From positions 1 through 64,000 of the forward strand of contig NZ_RHHR01000051.1 in assembly GCF_003710915.1 (NCBI RefSeq): DNA of 64,000 nucleotides. The letters run 5' to 3'. The position numbers and the translations under genes were made by a program. The notes beneath the pieces were generated by a model. That model did not search any database. It was given only the letters and a program-made list of their open reading frames with translations, and was not told the origin of the DNA. This DNA comes from Brevibacillus invocatus. Its GTDB lineage: Bacteria > Bacillota > Bacilli > Brevibacillales > Brevibacillaceae. Every line of letters starts with the position of its first letter. The stretch's first letter is position 1. Positions 56,389 through 64,000 of the stretch are shown here, one piece after another.

Positions 56389-56420
56389 CGGCTTACGATA
56401 AAAAAGGAGGAATACTTGGT

Positions 56421-58853
56421 ATGGAAGCTGCTACGTCCCAAGGGAATAAACAAGTTAACTTGCCGATCACCGGCATGACTTGTGCTGCATGTGCCATTCG
56501 AATCGAAAAAGGTTTGAATAAACTGGAAGGTGTCTCGAATGCGAATGTGAATTTCGCCATGGAAAAAGCAAGTGTTGTGTTTGATCCAGCGAAAGTTGAT
56601 GTGACACGCCTTGAAGAGAGCATAAAGAAATTAGGGTATGGTACGGTAAAAGAAGTAATCGATTTCCAATTGGAAGGTATGACCTGTGCCGCGTGTGCCA
56701 ACCGAATTGAAAAAGGATTAAATAAGCTTCCGGGTGTTACGAAGGCAACCGTAAACTTTGCTATGGAGACTGCTCATGTCGAGTACTCTCCTGGCGAAGT
56801 ATCAGTAACCGATATGCAAAATAAAGTAAATCAACTCGGTTATAAAGCCATCTTGAAGAACGAGAAGGAAGCGACCCAAGATCACCGTGGTAAAGAAATC
56901 CAGAATCAAAAACGCAAATTGCTCTTGTCAGCTATCCTCTCTTTGCCACTATTATGGAGCATGGTAGGTCACTTTTCCTTCACTTCCTGGATCTATTCGC
57001 CAGAAATTTTTATGAACCCATGGTTTCAGCTTATTCTGGCTACACCGGTCCAATTCTACGTTGGTAGACAGTTCTATGTGGGTGCTTACAAAGCCTTACG
57101 CAATGGTAGTGCAAATATGGACGTATTGATTGCATTGGGTACGTCTGCAGCCTATTTTTACAGCGTATATCAGACGATAGCTTGGTCTGTAGGCAATGGA
57201 GAATCACACCACGCGCCAGCTCTTTATTTCGAAACAAGTGCTGTCCTAATCACCCTTGTAATTATGGGTAAACTGTTCGAGGCTCTTGCCAAAGGAAGAT
57301 CATCAGAAGCCATTAAATCCTTAATGGGATTGCGAGCAAAGACCGCAATCGTCGTACGTGAAGGTCAAGAGATCTCTATTCCAGTGGATGAAGTAATCGT
57401 TGGCGATCTTGTCCTTGTTCGGCCAGGAGATAAAGTACCTGTTGATGGAGAAGTAGTGGAAGGAATATCGACTGTAGACGAATCCATGCTTACAGGTGAG
57501 AGCATTCCCGTAGAGAAGAAGCCCGGTGATGCCGTGATTGGTGCCACCGTTAACAAAAATGGAGTACTTCGAGTCAAAGCAACAAAAGTGGGTAAGGAAA
57601 CGGCTCTTGCCCAGATTATCAAAGTTGTAGAAGAAGCTCAGGGATCCAAAGCACCAATACAAAGAATCGCTGACGTCATCTCGGGGATTTTTGTTCCAAT
57701 CGTTGTCGGTATCGCCATCGTAGCTTTTCTTGTTTGGTACTTCTACGTAACCCCTGGCAATTTTGCCGGAGCTCTGGAAATCGCGATCGCGATTTTGGTG
57801 ATCGCCTGCCCATGCGCTCTTGGCTTGGCAACTCCTACTTCCATTATGGCTGGATCTGGACGTTCTGCCGAATTAGGAATCCTATTTAAGGGCGGAGAAC
57901 ATTTAGAACAAACACATAAAATTGATACAATCATTCTCGATAAGACAGGGACTGTCACAAAAGGAAAGCCGGAACTAACGGATGTCATCACAGACGGAGA
58001 TGAGACGGAATTCCTGAGGGTTGTGGGAGCAGCCGAGAAAAATTCGGAACATCCTCTGGCAGAAGCTATTGTAATCGGAATTCAAGAAAAAGCCATCTCA
58101 TTGCCGCAAACAGAATCATTTGAGGCAATCCCAGGCTATGGCATTCAAGCTATGGTGGAAGGCAAAGAAGTACTGATCGGAACAAGACGCTTAATGGAGA
58201 AATTCGGGGTGGATGCCAAGGCAGCCTATGAGTCCATGTCACGTCTTGAAGAATCAGGAAAAACGGCTATGCTGGTCGCGATCAACAATCAGTACTCCGG
58301 TATCGTTGCTGTTGCAGATACGATCAAAGAATCGTCAAAGGATGCCGTTAAACGTCTGAAGGAAATGGGTATCCAGGTAATCATGATTACAGGGGACAAT
58401 CAACGTACTGCAAAGGCTATTGCAGAACAAGTTGGCATTGATCATGTCCTTGCAGAAGTTTTGCCGGAAGGAAAAGCACAGGAAGTAAAAACATTGCAAG
58501 CGCAAGGCAAAAAAGTAGCTATGGTTGGGGACGGCATCAATGATGCTCCTGCCCTTGCAACAGCTGACATTGGTATGGCGATTGGGACAGGAACAGACAT
58601 TGCGATGGAAGCAGCAGATGTCACACTCATGCGCGGAGAGTTGTCCAGCATCCCTGATGCGATCTATATGAGCCGAAAAACCATGCGTAATATTAAGCAG
58701 AATCTATTTTGGGCACTTGCCTATAACTCGCTCGGAATTCCTATCGCTGCAATTGGTTTACTCGCGCCTTGGGTGGCCGGGGCAGCAATGGCATTAAGTT
58801 CGGTATCTGTTGTGCTTAATGCTCTTCGATTACAGCGTGTAAAAATACGGTGA
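56421..58853 (+). CDS. copA: Copper-exporting P1B-type ATPase CopA
   Basis: An 810-residue membrane pump for Cu(I). Two N-terminal metal-binding domains carry GMTCAAC at C21/C24 and C89/C92. Eight membrane helices follow, with the ion-binding motif CPC at 463-465 ([13 protein letters not shown]). The phosphorylation site is D507 ([13 protein letters not shown]), the nucleotide-binding His-Pro is in SEHPLAEA, and the hinge is [12 protein letters not shown]. The last membrane helices hold [13 protein letters not shown] and [14 protein letters not shown]. The start follows AAAGGAGG. It forms an operon with copZ. Confidence 0.97.
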   Translation: MEAATSQGNKQVNLPITGMTCAACAIRIEKGLNKLEGVSNANVNFAMEKASVVFDPAKVDVTRLEESIKKLGYGTVKEVIDFQLEGMTCAACANRIEKGLNKLPGVTKATVNFAMETAHVEYSPGEVSVTDMQNKVNQLGYKAILKNEKEATQDHRGKEIQNQKRKLLLSAILSLPLLWSMVGHFSFTSWIYSPEIFMNPWFQLILATPVQFYVGRQFYVGAYKALRNGSANMDVLIALGTSAAYFYSVYQTIAWSVGNGESHHAPALYFETSAVLITLVIMGKLFEALAKGRSSEAIKSLMGLRAKTAIVVREGQEISIPVDEVIVGDLVLVRPGDKVPVDGEVVEGISTVDESMLTGESIPVEKKPGDAVIGATVNKNGVLRVKATKVGKETALAQIIKVVEEAQGSKAPIQRIADVISGIFVPIVVGIAIVAFLVWYFYVTPGNFAGALEIAIAILVIACPCALGLATPTSIMAGSGRSAELGILFKGGEHLEQTHKIDTIILDKTGTVTKGKPELTDVITDGDETEFLRVVGAAEKNSEHPLAEAIVIGIQEKAISLPQTESFEAIPGYGIQAMVEGKEVLIGTRRLMEKFGVDAKAAYESMSRLEESGKTAMLVAINNQYSGIVAVADTIKESSKDAVKRLKEMGIQVIMITGDNQRTAKAIAEQVGIDHVLAEVLPEGKAQEVKTLQAQGKKVAMVGDGINDAPALATADIGMAIGTGTDIAMEAADVTLMRGELSSIPDAIYMSRKTMRNIKQNLFWALAYNSLGIPIAAIGLLAPWVAGAAMALSSVSVVLNALRLQRVKIR

Positions 58854-58913
58854 TCTGTAGAAAAATGAATCACGAAAAATGGCCATGAAAATGAGGAGAG
58901 GAGAAATCGAGTT

Positions 58914-59537
58914 ATGGGTGAGAAAGCGAAAATTGCCGTTACCCCTGCCATACAAGTAGGAGGAAGTCTTTTTACACCGGAGCAACTTGCTACAATGGCA
59001 AAGATAGTTGGAGAAGATGCCGTAATTGAGATGACGCCCTTTAAGCAACTCTATCTAGAAATTCCACTTGAACGACGTGAAGTTATTGTGGAAGAACTGC
59101 AGCGTTCTGGTCTAGAGGTGTACCCTGCGGGCTTCGTCACAAAGAGTTTGATTGTTTGCAACTTTTGTAAAGGTGCCGAAGAAGCCGGTCTTGAGACCGC
59201 TAAAGGAATAAATAAGGCGATTGCTGGCATTGAAACACCCACACCAGTCAAAGTAGGGTATGCAGGCTGTGCACTTGGCACTAGTGAACCATTGTTAAAG
59301 GACATTGGCGTTGTTAAAATGCGCGATTCGTTTGACATCTATGTTGGAGGAGAAGCCAAGGGTCTCAAAGCCAGTCTTGCGAAACTTCTTGTATCTGGGT
59401 TATCTGAAGCACAATTAGTTCCTGTCATTACAAATGTCATTGACTTCTATAAGAGAAATGCGAAAGGGAAAGAAGTATTCAGCAAGTTCATTGAGCGAAT
59501 TACCTTAGACCAATTAAAAAAGATTGCTCTGGGGTAG
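58914..59537 (+). CDS. Single-domain sulfite/nitrite-reductase-like protein
   Basis: A 207-residue protein resembling the hemoprotein half-domain of siroheme-dependent sulfite/nitrite reductases. The ferredoxin-like part (residues about 8-60, VGGSLFTPEQLATMAKI) is followed by VCNFCKGAEEAG and VGYAGCALGTSEPLLKDIGVVK, which correspond to the Fe-S/siroheme binding region. Only C-x2-C plus one further cysteine are seen, in place of the usual C-x5-C and C-x3-C, so cofactor binding may differ. It lies 60 bp after copA behind GAGGAGAGGAG and is probably part of the copper operon. Its function is unknown. Confidence 0.72.
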   Translation: MGEKAKIAVTPAIQVGGSLFTPEQLATMAKIVGEDAVIEMTPFKQLYLEIPLERREVIVEELQRSGLEVYPAGFVTKSLIVCNFCKGAEEAGLETAKGINKAIAGIETPTPVKVGYAGCALGTSEPLLKDIGVVKMRDSFDIYVGGEAKGLKASLAKLLVSGLSEAQLVPVITNVIDFYKRNAKGKEVFSKFIERITLDQLKKIALG

Positions 59538-59673
59538 AGATTGTCTCCAAGCATAACAGCAAACCGTTTTTGAAGTACAGGAATGACAGTTTTAGATGGT
59601 TAAAGCATTCTGGATAAAATACTCCAGTTAGGTATCATAATAAAACCAACAACAACGGAAATGGAGGAATGTT

Positions 59674-60261
59674 ATGTGTGTTAGAAAACTGTTCATGATA
59701 TTGAGTGTAGTTTCCATTATCACATTAACTGCATGTGGAAATAATGCGAAACAAGGCAACCAACCTAGCCAAAATCAAGAAAATGCCAATCCGGGTACAG
59801 ATCATGCAGGAATGAATCATGGGGATATGAATCATTCTGGTTCAGCTGAAGTCCCAGAAGGACTCAAAGCTGCAACCAATCCGACTTATAAAGTTGGCAG
59901 CCAAGCAATCATCAAAGATGCCCATATGGAAGGGATGAAAGGGGCTACTGCTACCATCGTTGGGGCATATGACACAACAGTCTACACCATTTCCTATACA
60001 CCCACAACAGGTGGACCAAGAGTCACCAACCATAAATGGATTATCCATGAAGAAATTGCGGATCATGGAACAGAACCGCTTAAACCGGGAACTGAAGTGA
60101 CCGTAGAAGCAGATCACATGAAAGGGATGAAAGGCGCTACTGCTACCATCGATACTGCCGAACAAACAACAGTTTATATGGTTGATTTCGTCCCGACCAC
60201 TGGCGGAGAAGAGGTAAAAAATCATAAATGGGTCACAGAAAGTGAACTTTCTCCAAAATAA
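59674..60261 (+). CDS. ydhK: YdhK-type lipoprotein (two DUF1541 repeats)
   Basis: A 195-residue lipoprotein. The signal peptide ends ITLTAC with cysteine 21. A His/Met-rich linker (DHAGMNHGDMNHSG) follows, then two copies of the DUF1541 repeat, each with HM(E/K)GMKGATATI, TVYxxxxxPTTGG and NHKW. YdhK-like proteins accompany copper genes in bacilli, and the Met/His linker should bind copper, but the molecular role is unknown. RBS TGGAGGAA lies before ATG 59674. A strong terminator follows. Confidence 0.9.
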   Translation: MCVRKLFMILSVVSIITLTACGNNAKQGNQPSQNQENANPGTDHAGMNHGDMNHSGSAEVPEGLKAATNPTYKVGSQAIIKDAHMEGMKGATATIVGAYDTTVYTISYTPTTGGPRVTNHKWIIHEEIADHGTEPLKPGTEVTVEADHMKGMKGATATIDTAEQTTVYMVDFVPTTGGEEVKNHKWVTESELSPK

Positions 60262-60283
60262 CATTCGTATCAATCACATGTTT

Positions 60284-60316
60284 AACCAGTCTAATATTGA
60301 CTGGTTTCTTTTTTTG
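60284..60316 (+). terminator. Terminator of the copper operon
   Basis: The stem AACCAGT / ACTGGTT with a 9-nt loop is followed by TC and seven T. Confidence 0.92.
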
Positions 60317-60659
60317 ATCAAGAGAAATAGTATGGGCATTTCATTCATTGATCCAAGGTTTTAGCCGCCCAGATGGTTGTTAAATCAGTAAGAACATCCA
60401 TCGCTTCTTTCAAGAAACGCGCTTCACTTCAGGAGATTGAATAGTAAAATTACTTTTCAATCTGAACAACTCCTTTGGAAACAATATCGAGTCCAGCTCA
60501 AAACCGATGATGAGTTGAAGTGGTGGGTTTATGAGTTGGCTATGAAACATCACCCAGATTATCACAAATGAAATATTTAATATTTAAAATTCAATATAAC
60601 TTGGTGCCAATCTGGGAAGAATGCTTAACAACTAGGGATACAGGAAGGGGAAATTAACC
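60317..60659. other. Intergenic region before tniQ, with a short possible frame
   Basis: About 340 bp. A 44-codon frame from TTG 60437 to the stop at 60571 (LLWKQYRVQLKTDDELKWWV in its middle) has aromatic/charged, protein-like composition with AGGAGA directly before the TTG. A preceding frame (LAAQMVVKSVRTSIASFKKR) also looks protein-like. Both may be fragments of a decayed gene. No transposon end repeat could be identified here. Confidence 0.35.
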
Positions 60660-61904
60660 ATGACAATAGACAAATCAGCAATGGAGACATATCATAATTT
60701 TGAAATTTGGAATGATTTAGTGTGCAGTAAAAATGATATATCTCAGCTTTTCTCATTGAAGCCAATTGGTATCGGATCTCCAATGGTTGAAAGCCTCTCG
60801 GGGTATATTTCAAGGTTAGCGGTGGAACATCGAATCACAACAGGAAAATTATTTACGGAAGTAATGGTACCGTATTTAGATAAACACTATTTAAATGAGA
60901 TATCCAAAAGAGGTGGAAACGGTTTTTTTGACACCGCTCATATGATGAATGGGACCTCGAAGGCGGCAGTTGAGTTTTCTAATATGCTAAATGAATTAAC
61001 GGGTAACTCTCACCTCCATAATCTGACCTTTCATAGGTTTGCAAATACTATCTCGCAACGCGGGTTGTTGAAAACAAAGAAGTCTTGGTGCCCAGCTTGT
61101 TATAAAGAAATGTTCTTGTCAAATTCGATCGTTTATGAGCCCTTACTTTGGCTTATTCAATCAGTTACCATTTGCAGAACTCATCGATTAAAGCTACGAA
61201 GCGTTTGCACAAATTGTTTTAAAACAGCTTTAATTTTGGAACGCCGAAGTCGTCCCGGATTTTGCTGCCACTGCAGTATCAGGTTAGGCGATGAAAAAAT
61301 AACTGCTGTTGATACTATTGATTTTGAGAGTGATATGAAAGCAACAATGATTGAAGAATTGCTTTGCAGTGAAGGAATGTTTCTGCGAAGTGGAGTCATT
61401 ACCGCGCTGAAAAGTATCGTTTCTCGGGAAAAATCTACTCCAACACAAATAGCGCGTAAGCTTAATGTACCTAAAACAACTTTTTGGGGATGGATAACAG
61501 GTAAAAATCTACCTTCAGTTACTGAGGTAATTGGGATTTGTAACAAATTTGGAATTAACATTGTTAATTTTTATAAAGGCAGTAATAACGAGGGTCACGC
61601 TCCAGTCATATTTTCTAGAAGGATAAAGAAACAGAATAAAGATATAACTACACTACCGTTATTCGAAATCAGCGTATTAACTAGAAAAATTGTAAAGGAT
61701 GCTAAAACAGAAAGTATGCATGTCCAAGCTTTGGCCAATGCTGTAAGTTGCAACAAGAAGACACTCTATAAATACCTTCCAACACTGTGCAAAATGCAAG
61801 CAGTGAAATGGAAGAAATACTTACAGAAACAAAAATGTATTCGTGTTAGGAGCATTAAGAGGGAAGTTACACGGATAGAGTTCGACTATTCGGATAATTA
61901 TTGA
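60660..61904 (+). CDS. tniQ: TniQ-family transposon target-selection protein
   Basis: A 414-residue protein of the TniQ/TnsD family. The N-terminal signature is ESLSGYISRLAVEHRI (residues about 42-57). A zinc-binding region has C144/C147 (WCPACYKE), CRTH and CTNC...CCHC. The C-terminal part carries helix-turn-helix segments (PTQIARKLNVPKTTFWGWITGKNLPS; VQALANAVSCNKKTLYKYLP) likely to bind a DNA target. TniQ/TnsD proteins choose the insertion site and load TnsC. It is followed after 17 bp by the transposase. AT-rich like other accessory genes. Confidence 0.88.
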   Translation: MTIDKSAMETYHNFEIWNDLVCSKNDISQLFSLKPIGIGSPMVESLSGYISRLAVEHRITTGKLFTEVMVPYLDKHYLNEISKRGGNGFFDTAHMMNGTSKAAVEFSNMLNELTGNSHLHNLTFHRFANTISQRGLLKTKKSWCPACYKEMFLSNSIVYEPLLWLIQSVTICRTHRLKLRSVCTNCFKTALILERRSRPGFCCHCSIRLGDEKITAVDTIDFESDMKATMIEELLCSEGMFLRSGVITALKSIVSREKSTPTQIARKLNVPKTTFWGWITGKNLPSVTEVIGICNKFGINIVNFYKGSNNEGHAPVIFSRRIKKQNKDITTLPLFEISVLTRKIVKDAKTESMHVQALANAVSCNKKTLYKYLPTLCKMQAVKWKKYLQKQKCIRVRSIKREVTRIEFDYSDNY

Positions 61905-61921
61905 TTGGTAGGTGAATTACA

Positions 61922-64000
61922 ATGCTTCCAGCTAATCTGGTCAACTTGTTTGTAAGAAAGGGTTTAGATACCAGAACAAGGCAACTGATAGATAGGATTC
62001 GTAGCTCAGAACCATCACGCAGGGTGGGCAGTGGTCGTGGTAATACCCCTGGGATTTATCCAAGTAAAAAGATGGGGGTTACTATTCAATTTGAAAGCCA
62101 CACAGTTGAACTTGCGGCAATATATGAGAAAGAGCATGATGAAAGCGTCTATGAATATTATGATCAGCCCCCAGCGTTCTCGATCCGGTATCAAGATCAA
62201 GGGAAAAATCATGGACGCACGTATACTCCAGATTTTTTTGTGATCAGTGAAGATTTTATTGGATGGGAGGAATGGAAAAAGGAGGAAGATCTAATCAAAC
62301 TTAGTGTTGAAAAGCCGTATCTTTATAGGAGATCGGAAGATGGTACATGGTATATGCCACCAGCAGAAGCGTATGCAGAACAGTACGGATTATCATTCCG
62401 TGTTCGATCATCTAAAGACATTAACTGGGTTTATTTAAGTAACATTCGATTCTTAGAGGATTATTTACTCTCCGATTCGTTCGATATAGAAGAAAGTGCA
62501 AAACAGATCCTGCTTAGAACGGTTATGGAACAACCCGGAATATGTATTAAGGACTTGCTGGATGATCAAGATGGCTATAGCTCTGATGATATTTATAAGA
62601 TGATTGTAAGTAATGCATTTTATGTTGACTTATACAAGAATCGGATCACACATACTGACAGAGCTAAAATTTTCCCTAATAAGGAAATGGCCCTAGCGTA
62701 CTCATATTTAGATGTTGATTCAGCTAATCAGTCGATCCAAGTTAGAAATGTAGAACTATACCCGGGGAACACCATTCAATGGGATGGAAGAGCTTTTCTT
62801 ATACTAAATAATGGAGAGTCAAATATTTCGCTTCTTAGTCAAGACAATCAAAGAGAAGTAGAGCTCCCATACGACAGTTTTCATTATCTAGTACAAAAAG
62901 GAAAAATAACCGGGTTAACGATTTCTCATTCACGAAATAAACAAGAAGCAATCTCTATTTTAAGAACCGCTTCAGAAAATGACTTAGCGAAAGCAAATGA
63001 AAGATACCATAAGATTAAACCCATACTTGATGGTTATTCAGCCGCTAATATTAACATTCCGGATCGTACTTTGCGTGATTGGGTCAAAAAGTACAAAAAT
63101 GCAGAACTTCAATATGGTTATGGTTATATTGGTTTGATTAGGAAGGGTATACCAGGAAATTATAAACGCAGATTTACGAAGGAAGTCATAGATCTCATGG
63201 AATGGTACATAACAGAATATCTAGAAACGTCTGTGAATAGGAAGGCATATACCGTATGGAAAATATTAATTGCTGATTGCACTGAAAAAGGTTATGAAAC
63301 CCCAAGCTTTCAAAGCTTTTTAAATTACATAAAAAAACGCTCTGACTATCAACACACCCTTAAAAGGGAAGGGAAAAAAGCGGCGTATCAAAAGGAACCG
63401 AGATATTTGGAGCTTCACTTAACAACACCTCGTCATGGAGATTATCCTTTTGAAATATGCCACTTGGACCATACCCAATTAGATATCGAATTAATTTGTT
63501 CAAAAACGAGGAAAAACTTAGGAAGGCCGTGGGTTACCTTTTTGGTTGATGCTTTCACTCGTAGAATTCTTGCCGCCTATTTATCATTTGATGAACCGGG
63601 ATATCGGTCAGTCATGATGGTGTTGAGAGAGTGCGTTCGAAGGCATTCAAGATTACCAAAGAATATTGTGGTTGATGGCGGTAAAGAATTTGGCAGCACA
63701 TACTTTGAAACACTTCTTGCGTTTTATAAAGTTGGCAAATTACTCCGTGAGGGCAAACCAAAGCATGGTGCCGTGGTTGAACGTCTATTTGGTACCACAA
63801 ACACCATGTTTGTAGATAATCTAATTGGAAACACTCAGCTGATGAAGAATGTCAGACAAGTTACTGCTGCGGTTAATCCAAAGAAAAACGCCGTCTGGAC
63901 ATTCGGTAAATTTCTTGAAAAGTTAAAAGAGTGGGTCTATGACGTATATGACAACATAGAACATCCGGTACTTGGAAGATCTCCTAAAGAGGAATTTTTA
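61922..64000 (+). CDS. TnsA-TnsB fusion transposase (Tn7-like), truncated by the window edge
   Basis: An open frame of 693 codons without stop to the end of the window. Residues about 50-190 match the TnsA endonuclease: E63 (TVELAAIY), D104 (RTYTPDFFV) and the E-x-K site E117/K119 (WEEWK), followed by a winged-helix region. Residues about 430-690 are the DDE core of TnsB/MuA type: D516 (ICHLDHTQLD), D585 (NIVVDGGKEF) and E620 (GAVVERLFGT), with 35 residues between the last two. TnsA cuts the 5' ends and TnsB joins the 3' ends, giving cut-and-paste movement. ATG 61922 follows TAGGTGA. tnsC is expected just outside. Confidence 0.9.
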   Translation, partial: MLPANLVNLFVRKGLDTRTRQLIDRIRSSEPSRRVGSGRGNTPGIYPSKKMGVTIQFESHTVELAAIYEKEHDESVYEYYDQPPAFSIRYQDQGKNHGRTYTPDFFVISEDFIGWEEWKKEEDLIKLSVEKPYLYRRSEDGTWYMPPAEAYAEQYGLSFRVRSSKDINWVYLSNIRFLEDYLLSDSFDIEESAKQILLRTVMEQPGICIKDLLDDQDGYSSDDIYKMIVSNAFYVDLYKNRITHTDRAKIFPNKEMALAYSYLDVDSANQSIQVRNVELYPGNTIQWDGRAFLILNNGESNISLLSQDNQREVELPYDSFHYLVQKGKITGLTISHSRNKQEAISILRTASENDLAKANERYHKIKPILDGYSAANINIPDRTLRDWVKKYKNAELQYGYGYIGLIRKGIPGNYKRRFTKEVIDLMEWYITEYLETSVNRKAYTVWKILIADCTEKGYETPSFQSFLNYIKKRSDYQHTLKREGKKAAYQKEPRYLELHLTTPRHGDYPFEICHLDHTQLDIELICSKTRKNLGRPWVTFLVDAFTRRILAAYLSFDEPGYRSVMMVLRECVRRHSRLPKNIVVDGGKEFGSTYFETLLAFYKVGKLLREGKPKHGAVVERLFGTTNTMFVDNLIGNTQLMKNVRQVTAAVNPKKNAVWTFGKFLEKLKEWVYDVYDNIEHPVLGRSPKEEFL

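Noticed and set aside
60437-60571. A real 44-codon gene before tniQ
   Set aside because: It uses TTG with AGGAGA directly abutting it and looks like part of a decayed frame; it is kept only as a note in the intergenic entry.
60660-64000. CRISPR-associated transposon
   Set aside because: TniQ and TnsAB would fit, but there is no cas gene or repeat array in the window; it cannot be claimed without the sequence to the right.

Overview
The window looks like a Brevibacillus-type chromosome (Firmicutes, Paenibacillaceae). The gene orders are those of aerobic spore-forming bacilli: trxB-rapZ-yvcK-whiA-crh, cggR-gap-pgk-tpiA-gpmI-eno, and secG-rnr-smpB-ssrA. Ribosome binding sites are strong, GTG and TTG starts are common, a copper-amine-oxidase-like surface protein is present, and the tmRNA encodes the tag GNKQLSLAA. 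The genus is an inference from these features; no database was searched.

Layout. 1-650: the 3' end of a 23S rRNA gene, then tRNA-Asp, -Phe, -Lys and -Gly, with no 5S gene between. 810-8650: a core block with a TPR protein, trxB, rapZ, yvcK, whiA, crh and a divergently read clpP under a CtsR operator; a metallophosphoesterase here is decayed by an internal deletion. 8700-12000: small and exported proteins plus a LivJ-like lipoprotein. 12150-18750 and 29750-33960: two siderophore-uptake loci with Fur-like boxes, holding three paralogous binding lipoproteins, two permease pairs and one ATPase. One binding-protein gene is split by a TnpB-only IS605-type element. 18900-29140: rpoN, a glutaredoxin-like gene, then the glycolytic operon with an NhaC-type antiporter placed between cggR and gap. 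34000-41910: a HIT protein, FetAB-like ABC system, cytochrome c, TetR with an SMR efflux pair (second half decayed), secG, rnr, smpB and ssrA.

Just downstream of ssrA the composition becomes AT-rich and accessory. 42066-45355 holds an XRE regulator and a compact three-gene anti-phage CBASS operon: CD-NTase, stand-alone E2-like protein and patatin-type phospholipase (the type II-short arrangement). 45700-60260 is a copper-handling region: two-component system, Met/His-rich multicopper oxidase lipoprotein, cell-wall-binding-repeat protein, F510_1955-type protein, Csp-like copper-storage protein, a broken TauE/DsbD-like membrane protein, CsoR, CopZ, CopA, a one-domain siroheme-reductase-like protein and a YdhK-type lipoprotein.

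The window closes inside a Tn7-like transposition module: a TniQ protein followed by a TnsA-TnsB fusion still open at the last base. About 5 kb upstream, a 477-bp non-autonomous element (TGTT/AACA ends, 6-bp target duplication, two and four copies of a TGTCC-type motif at its ends) splits the TauE/DsbD-like gene. Removing either this element plus one target copy, or the IS605-type element, restores an intact reading frame exactly. These two clean insertions, the CBASS operon and the TniQ/TnsAB module are the most interesting content.
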